The notes under the pieces were generated by a model. That model made no database searches, was not told where the DNA came from, and saw only the letters and a list, made by a program, of their open reading frames with translations. Positions 30,471-38,310 of a stretch of DNA of 58,128 nt are shown here, one piece after another (within the stretch, counting starts at the first letter, position 1; the number at the start of each line of letters is the position of its first letter). This DNA is from Bacteroidota bacterium (GTDB lineage Bacteria > Bacteroidota > Bacteroidia > Bacteroidales > B18-G4), in the NCBI GenBank assembly GCA_013202965.1, contig JABMQZ010000137.1, positions 1-58,128 on the forward strand, written 5' to 3'. Position numbers and translations under genes: made by a program.

Positions 30471-31031
30471 ATGAAAACACAATTTGATGTAAACGAAATT
30501 ATTAAGAGTGGAAAGATTGGGAATGAGCTTGATTACGAAAGAGCTTTAATTGCCGACAGGAAGTTAAGGGTCCTTGCAAAAGATGGTCCGATGAAGAAAT
30601 CTTTGCGGAAAAAGTTAAGGGATATTATTGAGGCATATGAGCGCGAAAATTGGTCAGGACAAACCAGGATCAGTAAGAAAAAACTAAGAGAAAGTGATAT
30701 AGCTGAAGCTATAGCTGAAAAAGAGCGTTTATTTATTGAAAGAAGAAGAGAATTGATCCGTGATAAACTTAAAAAACACAATCTTACCCAGCAGGATCTT
30801 GGTGCTATCTTAGGGCATAAGAGCAAAACCTATATGTCTGAATTAATGAATGGTATCAGCCCGTTTTCATTAAAAGATCTTGTAATAATCAGCAGATTAT
30901 TCGGGCTGGATTTAACAGGCCTGATACCTACATTCTTGCCTCAAAAAGAACGATTAAAGATTAAACGCGTAATAGAAAGATTACATAATCCTGAACTTAA
31001 GCTAAGCCAGGATGATTTTGTATTGGCATAA
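30471..31031 (+). CDS. HigA-like antitoxin with XRE-type HTH
   Basis: IRDKLKKHNLTQQDLGAILGHKSKTYMSELMNGISPFSLKDLVIISRLFGLDLTGLIP; long N-terminal extension. Confidence 0.78.
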   Translation: MKTQFDVNEIIKSGKIGNELDYERALIADRKLRVLAKDGPMKKSLRKKLRDIIEAYERENWSGQTRISKKKLRESDIAEAIAEKERLFIERRRELIRDKLKKHNLTQQDLGAILGHKSKTYMSELMNGISPFSLKDLVIISRLFGLDLTGLIPTFLPQKERLKIKRVIERLHNPELKLSQDDFVLA

Positions 31032-31056
31032 CTTTGCATGATTGGTTTCTGATTAA

Positions 31057-31953
31057 TTACGATGCATCCAAAAACTCCCGATACCGTTGATCAAGCTTAT
31101 CACGGTCAGGGTGATCGATTGTGCGATTTGGGAGAATGATTTTGTTGTTTTCCAAAGACTGAAGCCCGTATTTTAGCATTGGGCCATCAATTTCTTGCAG
31201 AATGTCTTCTCTGATCTTAATCGTATAATCAGGTGTAATCCCTAAAATGTGCTTGTCGAACGCTGCATGGTGGATTTTGCACAGTGAAAGACCATTTGAG
31301 ACAATCGGTTCACCGCCTTCTTTGCTATCTGGAATAATATGAGCTGCATCAAGTAATTCGACATGTTTTAGGCGGCATAGAGCACATTGGCTTCTATAAG
31401 CGCGCAGAATCTTTTCCCGAAATGACCTCTGATGCACCCTTTGCTTTACACTAACGGTTAAATAAGATCGTCTGGAATTGTCCTCAGTTTCATCTGCAAC
31501 AAAGTTTTCTTTCCGCTCCTGAATATACTCCATTTCGTCTTTCGCAACTAGGAAACTTAGATTCTCCTGGTTTTCATTGATAATGAAAATAGGCCAAACT
31601 GCTAGGTATTTTCCTTCAACTACTCTATATAAATATACCAGAGGAATCTGCCTTTTCCACATTTCACGAAGCCTTGTATTTACTGGATGATTGGGATTTG
31701 TCCCCATATACTTGTAATTCAAAAAACCATCTTTTGTAAAAGAATCAGCATAAGGGCCATCTGGAATTGAGGTTATTGAAATGGGTAACTCCATGGCTTG
31801 AGGTTTCCAGATACCTTGTGGCCCCAGAAAGGAGATTCTATTTCCTTGATATATGAAGCCTTCTCTAAGTATGCGATAGTCTAGAACATCGCCAAAAATT
31901 TCTGTTTTTTCTTTAAGCCATTTAAATGCGGCTGCTCTGATTGCATCATCCAT
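31057..31953 (-). CDS. HNH endonuclease with PUA/SRA-like N-terminal region (predicted restriction endonuclease, COG3440-like)
   Basis: C-terminal CALCRLKHVELLDAAHIIPDSKEGGEPIVSNGLSLCKIHHAAFDKHILGI; N-terminal FLGPQGIWKPQAMELPISIT. Confidence 0.82.
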   Translation of the reverse strand: MDDAIRAAAFKWLKEKTEIFGDVLDYRILREGFIYQGNRISFLGPQGIWKPQAMELPISITSIPDGPYADSFTKDGFLNYKYMGTNPNHPVNTRLREMWKRQIPLVYLYRVVEGKYLAVWPIFIINENQENLSFLVAKDEMEYIQERKENFVADETEDNSRRSYLTVSVKQRVHQRSFREKILRAYRSQCALCRLKHVELLDAAHIIPDSKEGGEPIVSNGLSLCKIHHAAFDKHILGITPDYTIKIREDILQEIDGPMLKYGLQSLENNKIILPNRTIDHPDRDKLDQRYREFLDAS

Positions 31954-31954
31954 A

Positions 31955-32929
31955 TCAGTAATTCATTTTATTAGGAATAACTCCTCGTACTCCCCCCCTG
32001 GGATTATCTACATCTCCTTTTCGCCTTGGAATCAGATGGAAGTGAAGATGATCAATAGTTTGCCCAGCGACTTCTCCATTATTAAGCCCGATATTAAAAC
32101 CATCAATAGTTTTGTCTTCTTCTTGTAGTGATCTTTCAATAAACTTGATGAGGTCATGGCATGCAACCAATTCATATTGACTGAGTTCAAAATAGTTAGT
32201 AACATGCCTTCTTGGGATAACAAGCGTATGCCCAGCTGTTACTGGATGCTTATCCAGAATGGCAAATGCAAGTTCGTTTTCGTGAAGGACTTTTTCAGTC
32301 TTATGCACTATGCAAAATGGGCAGTCATTATTGAAACTATCTTTAATTAGATTTCTAAAATCAGTTTTGTCCTTGTTCCTTTTTGATCTATTACACTTGG
32401 AACAAAGCACCTGCAAGTTTGCATACTCAGTTTTTCCGCCCAGTGAGCGAGGTAAGATATGATCTACATCAAGAACACGCTCATTTCTTGTAGCGCCGCA
32501 TAGTGCACATCTGCCTTTTGATTCTTTCAGTACAATAAATCTCAAGGAGTCAGGAACAGGTTCTGTATCAATTAAACGATAATCCCAAACTGACAAGCCT
32601 CGTTTTGAAATATAATCCTGTATCTTTCCTTCACAGATCTTTTTCAACTCAGCTTTTTGCTCAAATGTTAGCTTACTGACTTCCAAAGTGACTAAATCGC
32701 CATCTTTTTTAATGATTCCATGTTTCGAGAGTACTTTAATAGGCATGCTCTTCAAAGTGCTTTCGTAGTACCTGATTTGACTTTCATCATAACCAAGAAA
32801 ACATAAAGCCAATTGCCTTACAGTCGCAGATCCACCGGAATCAACCAATATCTTTATCAGCAAAGGCTGATAGATATGGCTCATGCGCATTTTCTTTTCA
32901 ATAAAGCTCCTTAGGTCCTCATATTTCAT
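31955..32929 (-). CDS. wHTH-HNH nuclease-HIT hydrolase fusion protein
   Basis: CALCGATRNERVLDVDHILPRSLGGKTEYANLQVLCSKCNRSK (HNH), then CPFCIVH...HTLVIPRRHV...HLHFHLIP (HIT triad). The N-terminal ~100 aa look like a winged helix. Confidence 0.87.
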   Translation of the reverse strand: MKYEDLRSFIEKKMRMSHIYQPLLIKILVDSGGSATVRQLALCFLGYDESQIRYYESTLKSMPIKVLSKHGIIKKDGDLVTLEVSKLTFEQKAELKKICEGKIQDYISKRGLSVWDYRLIDTEPVPDSLRFIVLKESKGRCALCGATRNERVLDVDHILPRSLGGKTEYANLQVLCSKCNRSKRNKDKTDFRNLIKDSFNNDCPFCIVHKTEKVLHENELAFAILDKHPVTAGHTLVIPRRHVTNYFELSQYELVACHDLIKFIERSLQEEDKTIDGFNIGLNNGEVAGQTIDHLHFHLIPRRKGDVDNPRGGVRGVIPNKMNY

Positions 32930-33012
32930 AATGGAAGCGATCTAAAGAATATTTACTCTGCAGAATTCTTTTGGTTTTTTAAAGTTTCTCCTTCAAATAT
33001 ATAAAAATATTA

Positions 33013-33066
33013 GATAAATTCGAGTTTTTAAGATCGCAATTTGCGTCCTCAAGATGTATCAGATAA
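33013..33066 (+). pseudogene. Remnant of an ORF6N-domain gene
   Basis: Translates as DKFEFLRSQFASSRCIR*; matches DNLRSQFATSSWGGIR of the intact gene at 33386 and shares its palindromic DNA core. Confidence 0.65.
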
Positions 33067-33120
33067 GAATATGACCTTTGTATTTTCTTTGTGAAACCCT
33101 TCGTGGTTAAGATAAATTCG

Positions 33121-33148
33121 AATATCAAATATCAAATGTCGGATATCG
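33121..33148. repeat. Heptamer array AATATCA/AATATCA/AATGTCG/GATATCG
   Basis: Four 7-nt units in register. Confidence 0.8.
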
Positions 33149-33159
33149 AATTTCCTCGT

Positions 33160-33275
33160 CGTCTATATTCCACACCATTCAACTCAATCCAAAACGCCTG
33201 CTTACCAGCTTCCACCTTTACAATCCCACCCTCAAAAATCACCCAGCTTTTTCATGCTTCGCCGGGATGGCGAGT
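33160..33275 (-). pseudogene. Remnant of the 3' end of a WG-repeat gene
   Basis: Reverse strand encodes IPAKHEKAG, a 1-nt deletion, then IFEGGIVKVEAGKQAFWIELNGVEYRR, versus IPAKYEKAGHIFEGGIVQVEVNGQAFWIDLNGFEYRR* in the intact gene. Confidence 0.88.
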
Positions 33276-33385
33276 TCATTAAATCTCCCTGTAAGAAGTG
33301 GAACAAAACGTGATTATGAGTATTAATAGGTAAGGAGTGAGGTTTTTCTGATAATTTTATAATGTAAAACATCTAAACTATATCT

Positions 33386-33895
33386 ATGAAAAATTCGATC
33401 ATTAAATCTGATTATCAAACATTAATATATACATTGCGGGGGTATAAAGTAATGCTGGACTTCGATCTGGCAATACTTTATGGGGTTGAAACAAAAAGAC
33501 TGAAAGAACAAGTTCGGCGGAATATCACAAGGTTCCCGAAGGATTTTATGTTTGTGCTTAACAAAGATGAGATTGATAACTTGAGGTCGCAATTTGCGAC
33601 CTCAAGTTGGGGAGGTATAAGATATGCACCTATGGCATTTACCGAACAGGGTGTTGCAATGCTATCATCTGTTCTGAATTCTGAAAAGGCAATTAAGATA
33701 AATATTGAGATCATGCGGGCTTTTGCAGATTATCGGGCATTAATAATCAGGAATAAAGATTTTGGGAAGGAGCTTCAGTTGCTGGATGAAAAGATCAATC
33801 AAATTTTCAAATTCTTATTGGAAAAAATCGATGCATTAAGGGGTCAGCAGTTGGATGAATCACGCAACAAAATCGGGTATAAAAAAAGTGAATAA
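33386..33895 (+). CDS. ORF6N domain-containing protein
   Basis: LRGYKVMLDFDLAILYGVETKRLKEQVRRNITRFPKDFMFVLNKDE...FTEQGVAMLSSVLNS. Confidence 0.93.
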   Translation: MKNSIIKSDYQTLIYTLRGYKVMLDFDLAILYGVETKRLKEQVRRNITRFPKDFMFVLNKDEIDNLRSQFATSSWGGIRYAPMAFTEQGVAMLSSVLNSEKAIKINIEIMRAFADYRALIIRNKDFGKELQLLDEKINQIFKFLLEKIDALRGQQLDESRNKIGYKKSE

Positions 33896-33944
33896 GCTCG
33901 AATTGTTCGGTCTTCGGTGCTCGTTTTTATTGTTCGTTCTTCAA

Positions 33945-35108
33945 CTACCTCCTGTATTCAAATCCATTCAAGTCAATCCAAAATGCCTGCCCATTAACCT
34001 CCACCTGCACAATCCCACCCTCAAAAATATGCCCCGCCTTCTCGTATTTCGCCGGGATGACAATATTTCCGGAAGGATCGATATAGCCGCTGAGGCCGTT
34101 TTCCTTATACAGTGCCCGGCCTTCGTGGAAGTTTGAGACGTACTCAAAAGTGCAGGGGATCATGAGCTTGCCGCGGTCATCGATGAAGCCGTATTTTCCG
34201 TTCATCATGACCCGGGCCAGGCCTTCGTGGAAATGGTTGGCAGATTCGTATTCAAAGCGGGTCATCTCGTAACCATAAGGATCGATATAGCCCCACAGAC
34301 CGTCTTTTTTCACCGGAAACATCTCATGTAAGGAGGCGGAGATACTTTCATATTCCACCGGGATCACCATCTCATTCTCTGCATTGATATAGCCCCACAA
34401 CTCACCCAGCTGTACCCCGGCAATGCCGTTGGCAAACATCAGGGCATTGTCATATTCCGTGGGGATCACCAGCTTGCCGTCCTTGTTGATGAAGCCAAAC
34501 TTCTCCCGTACCTTAACGAAGGCATAGCCTTCGTGGAAGCTGCCGGCATATTCATATATGGGCCGCACGATCACCTCCCCTTCGCGATTTACAAAACCAT
34601 ACCTGCCCTTCTGGCCAACTTTCGCCATGCCATTGCTGAAGACATTCGTTTCGACAAATTTATAGGGTACCACCATGCGACCTGCCTTGTCGATGTAGCC
34701 AAAAAGACGTGATTGTTTCACATAGGCCATGCCTTCATAGAAGTCCGAGCTCAGGGAATATTGTGCGGAAATAACCCGAATGCCCCGGCTGTTATAAAAT
34801 CCGTCTTTTCCTGCATTGCTGTAGCGGATCATGCCTTCACGCCATTCGCCCATGCTTTCAAGGGTAATGGGCACCATGATGCGGCCGTCTTCATCGATGA
34901 GGCCGTAAAAGCCGTTCTTTTTTACTTTGGCTGCCCCATCCACAAATGTGCTTACCTCATCATATACCGCAGGGATGACCAGCTCAGCATTGGCATCGGC
35001 ATAACCGTACTTTTCGCCATCGAGGAAAGGGATACGCCTGGGGAGTTCCTGGGCGCTTAGATAAACAGACATCAGAAAGATCAAGCTTATAGAGAGGAAT
35101 GTTTTCAT
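33945..35108 (-). CDS. WG-repeat (KWG) containing secreted protein
   Basis: Repeated YGFIDDRGKLMIP/WGYINAENEMVIP units; start moved to MKTFLSISLIFLMS at 35108. Confidence 0.93.
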   Translation of the reverse strand: MKTFLSISLIFLMSVYLSAQELPRRIPFLDGEKYGYADANAELVIPAVYDEVSTFVDGAAKVKKNGFYGLIDEDGRIMVPITLESMGEWREGMIRYSNAGKDGFYNSRGIRVISAQYSLSSDFYEGMAYVKQSRLFGYIDKAGRMVVPYKFVETNVFSNGMAKVGQKGRYGFVNREGEVIVRPIYEYAGSFHEGYAFVKVREKFGFINKDGKLVIPTEYDNALMFANGIAGVQLGELWGYINAENEMVIPVEYESISASLHEMFPVKKDGLWGYIDPYGYEMTRFEYESANHFHEGLARVMMNGKYGFIDDRGKLMIPCTFEYVSNFHEGRALYKENGLSGYIDPSGNIVIPAKYEKAGHIFEGGIVQVEVNGQAFWIDLNGFEYRR

Positions 35109-35178
35109 GGTTTGGAGTTTTTCCAAAGTTAATAAATCTAAGTTCGACCCTGGATGCATTAAAAAGGGATTGGGATTA

Positions 35179-35220
35179 GATATCAGATATCAGATATCAG
35201 AAATTTGAAATCAGAAATCT
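35179..35220. repeat. Heptamer array GATATCA x3 / GAAATTT / GAAATCA / GAAATCT
   Basis: Six 7-nt units in register. Confidence 0.88.
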
Positions 35221-35233
35221 TCACTTCAAATCT

Positions 35234-36073
35234 TCACTTGGCACTCGGCACTCGGCACTCGGCACTCTTAGCCAGCATCTTCCGCATAAAATAGTCTCTC
35301 CACCGATGAGGCAAGAGCTCTGCAAGCCGCAGCTTCCAGTTATTGTTAACCTTATAATAAAACCTGGGGTTTTGCTGAGAAAGTGCCTTGACTACCACTG
35401 CAGCCACCCGTTCCGGTTCGCACAGCTTTCCTATTTGTTTCGGGGCTTTTTCGGCAAAAGCCAAAAGGTATTTTTGGTAGACGCTTTCACCAATACTGTC
35501 TTTCATATTTCGCAGCCCGTCAAGCAGTGGAGTATTGATAGCTCCGGGGCGGATAATACTGAGTTTTATCCGCTGTAGTGCCAGCTCATTGCGCATGGCC
35601 ACGCTCAGCGCTTCCATGGCGATCTTGGAGGAGGAATAGGCTTGGAATGCACCCGGCAAGCGCACGCTCTCACTGCTGATCTGTACCACGCGACCACGGG
35701 TCTCCATGAGATGTGGAAGGAATGCCCGCACCATGTTCACCGGCCCAAAGGTGTTGATGGCAAAGATGCGATCCAGCACTTCCTTTTCCTTCTCGCTCAC
35801 CGCATAAAAATCTGATATACCGGCATTGTTCACAAGCGCCCAAACCCGAAAGCCTTTCTCTTCTAATTGTCTCCGCACAGCATGGGTCGACTGTTCATTG
35901 CTCACATCCATTTGAAGAGGAATTAAGCCATCATGTTCCTTGAATAGCGAAAATACAGCAGGCGAAACATCCGTAGCCACGATGAGTTTGTCTGGAAATG
36001 TATCCAACAAGGCCCGAACGATGGCTTGTCCAAGTCCGCCTGCTGATCCGGTTATGATGATGGATTGTTTCAT
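35234..36073 (-). CDS. Short-chain dehydrogenase/reductase (SDR)
   Basis: MKQSIIITGSAGGLGQAIVRAL...ALVNNAGISDF...YSSSKIAMEALSVAMRNEL. Repeat-derived C-terminus SAECRVPSAK. Confidence 0.92.
   Translation of the reverse strand: MKQSIIITGSAGGLGQAIVRALLDTFPDKLIVATDVSPAVFSLFKEHDGLIPLQMDVSNEQSTHAVRRQLEEKGFRVWALVNNAGISDFYAVSEKEKEVLDRIFAINTFGPVNMVRAFLPHLMETRGRVVQISSESVRLPGAFQAYSSSKIAMEALSVAMRNELALQRIKLSIIRPGAINTPLLDGLRNMKDSIGESVYQKYLLAFAEKAPKQIGKLCEPERVAAVVVKALSQQNPRFYYKVNNNWKLRLAELLPHRWRDYFMRKMLAKSAECRVPSAK
35240..35267. repeat. Perfect heptamer array (GGCACTC)x4
   Basis: Four exact copies, overlapping the 3' end of the SDR ORF. Confidence 0.95.
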
Positions 36074-36173
36074 TTTAGTGCCGGGATGAGGCATAGGGCA
36101 GTGTTTTTATTTTACCACAAAGAATACCAAAGGAAATGTTTGCCGAACTATAGGACTTTCTACAAGGTAAACA

Positions 36174-36201
36174 TTTCTGATATCTGATATCTGATTTCTG
36201 A
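36174..36201. repeat. Heptamer array TTTCTGA/TATCTGA/TATCTGA/TTTCTGA
   Basis: Four units in register. Confidence 0.88.
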
Positions 36202-36213
36202 TCTCGATCTTCA

Positions 36214-37179
36214 TTAAGCATTTTTGTATACCGCAATCACCTTCTGCCCTTGTTTCTTCAGCGATCTCAGGCTGGCCTCAAAGTCTCTGGTAAATCCGAG
36301 AATAAACCCACCGCCACCGCTGCCGCAAAGCTTCAGGGAATAAAGCTGCTTATCCAGCCCGGCTTTCCAGATGCTGATCATCGATTCGGGGATCATAGGA
36401 CGGAAATGCTTGTACTGAAATGCTGATAGTTTATGCAGGGAGGGGAAGAAAATATCGGTCTGCCCTTCAAGCAATGAGTGGATGCATTTGTTATTGAGCG
36501 GGATGAGGGTTTCCTTCACGAGTTTGTCAAATACCGGATCCTGGCACTTTTCAAAGAAAAGTTTCACCAAAGGATGTGTGATGCCCGGCCTGCCTGTGTC
36601 GATAAGAAATATTGCACCCTCACGCGGGAATTTGTTGCGCGGGATGCCTACAGTCTGAATGCTGCTGCCATTGTCGATCAGCAAGGGATACTTGATATAG
36701 CAGTTCAGGGGGTCGATGCCCGAACTGATACCATGGAAATAGCTTTCCATCTGTGAAAAGATATCTTTGAGCTTAAGCACCTCTTCCTGGCTGAGGTTGC
36801 GTTGAGAACGAATTTTGTTGCGCCCGTAGCGCTCGTAAATGGCTGCACACAATGCTCCGGAGCTGCCAATGCCAAAGCCTTGCGGGATGGTTGACTCGAA
36901 AAAAAGCATACGGTCGAGATCCGTACGGAATTGCTCCAGGTCGAGTTCGCACTTCAGTTCATCTTTGTTCTGCAGATCCAAAAGGTGTCCATAATATTCC
37001 TGGAGCATCTTATTGGATTCTATGGCGAAATCATAGTCGGTATAATGGTATTTGTTGATGAAGCCGAGTTCTCCCTTGAAGTGGGCGTAGGGGATGGTGA
37101 GTCCCATGGAATCACAGATCACACTATACTCTCCGAAGAGCATGATCTTTGCGTAAAAGACTTCAGGTTTGTTGGTCAT
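36214..37179 (-). CDS. Mevalonate kinase-like GHMP kinase
   Basis: YAKIMLFGEYSVI, PQGFGIGSSGALCAAIYE, KLCGSGGGGFILGF. ATG overlaps the MVD stop (ATGA). Confidence 0.85.
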   Translation of the reverse strand: MTNKPEVFYAKIMLFGEYSVICDSMGLTIPYAHFKGELGFINKYHYTDYDFAIESNKMLQEYYGHLLDLQNKDELKCELDLEQFRTDLDRMLFFESTIPQGFGIGSSGALCAAIYERYGRNKIRSQRNLSQEEVLKLKDIFSQMESYFHGISSGIDPLNCYIKYPLLIDNGSSIQTVGIPRNKFPREGAIFLIDTGRPGITHPLVKLFFEKCQDPVFDKLVKETLIPLNNKCIHSLLEGQTDIFFPSLHKLSAFQYKHFRPMIPESMISIWKAGLDKQLYSLKLCGSGGGGFILGFTRDFEASLRSLKKQGQKVIAVYKNA

Positions 37180-38225
37180 TCCCCACCGCTGAGTTTCTCC
37201 GGACCCTTGCCAATATGGTCGTCGATCCGGCGTTTCTGCATGCAATATACTAATAATTCACGATTGATAAAGTCTTGAACTGCTTCCTTGTCAGGGGCAG
37301 GGTAGAGGAGATGAACATTGGGACCGGCATCCAGCGTAAAGCTCACAGGGATACCACTGTTTTCGCGAAAATTCCGGATCTTATCAATGATCTGAAGTGT
37401 ACCCGGTTTAATCAATATGTAGCCCGGATCGGAGCTCATCATCAGGCCGTGCAGGCTGAGGGCTTCGTTTTCCACAATACGGATAAAGGTATGCTTGTCT
37501 CCGTTCTTGAGGGCTTTCAACAGTGTGGCTACTTGTATATGGGCCTGTTCAAACCTTTGTTGTGCATAGGGATGCTTTTCCATCAGCCTGTGTCCTTCGC
37601 TGCTGCCAATGGCTTTTGGACTCTCATCTACGATGAGAATGGCATCCTGCAACTCCCTGAAGTTTTCATGTACTTCAAAGGAAAGGGGAGTAGCCCATTC
37701 ATCCGAGCTTTCCGGAATATACTGGCTTTCCCCCCAACTTACATATCCTCCGTAAACAGAACGCGAAGCGCTACCGGATCCCAATCGTGCTATATAGGAT
37801 GCTTTTTCAAGGAAATCGGCTTTGGAAAGATTTATTCCGACGATCTCTTTTTCAAGTGAACAGAGGCAGAGAGCCAGACTGCTCATGGCAGACGCAGAAG
37901 AGGCGATGCCGGCGGAGTGGGGGAAATTATTTTCGGAATTAATGTGGAGATCCAGTTCTTTCAGGAAGGGAAAATGTGGATAAAGGGAAGCAATGTATCG
38001 TTTTACCCGCAATGCAAACTTTTCATTCCGCACATCATTGAATAAGAGTTCCACCTCAGCCTTACCCGCCGTGTACGACAAGGTAGTGGTGGTATAGCTC
38101 TCGCTCAGTGTAAAGCTGAGACTGGGATTTGATGGCAACTGTACACCATGCTTGCCCCAGTATTTAATGAGGGCGATGTTGGAAGGGGATTTCCAGCGGA
38201 TGTTTTGCATAAACTTTTGGTTCAA
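37176..38225 (-). CDS. mvaD: Diphosphomevalonate decarboxylase
   Basis: SPSNIALIKYWGKHGVQLPSNPSLSFTLS; FPHSAGIASSASAMSSLAL; ARLGSGSASRSVYGGYVSW. Confidence 0.95.
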   Translation of the reverse strand: MNQKFMQNIRWKSPSNIALIKYWGKHGVQLPSNPSLSFTLSESYTTTTLSYTAGKAEVELLFNDVRNEKFALRVKRYIASLYPHFPFLKELDLHINSENNFPHSAGIASSASAMSSLALCLCSLEKEIVGINLSKADFLEKASYIARLGSGSASRSVYGGYVSWGESQYIPESSDEWATPLSFEVHENFRELQDAILIVDESPKAIGSSEGHRLMEKHPYAQQRFEQAHIQVATLLKALKNGDKHTFIRIVENEALSLHGLMMSSDPGYILIKPGTLQIIDKIRNFRENSGIPVSFTLDAGPNVHLLYPAPDKEAVQDFINRELLVYCMQKRRIDDHIGKGPEKLSGGE

Positions 38226-38228
38226 TTA

Positions 38229-38310
38229 ATAAATCTCACCTCACCCCCTGGCCCCCTCTCCTCAAGGAGAGGGGGAAAAGGGGGATGGGGGTTAAGGGGG
38301 TGAGGTGCAT
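38229..38310. repeat. C-rich interspersed palindromic element, copy 2 (core inverted relative to copy 1)
   Basis: CACCTCACCCCCTGGCCCCCTCTCCTCAAGGAGAGGGGGAAAAGGGGGATGGGGGTTAAGGGGGTGAGGTG. Confidence 0.92.
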
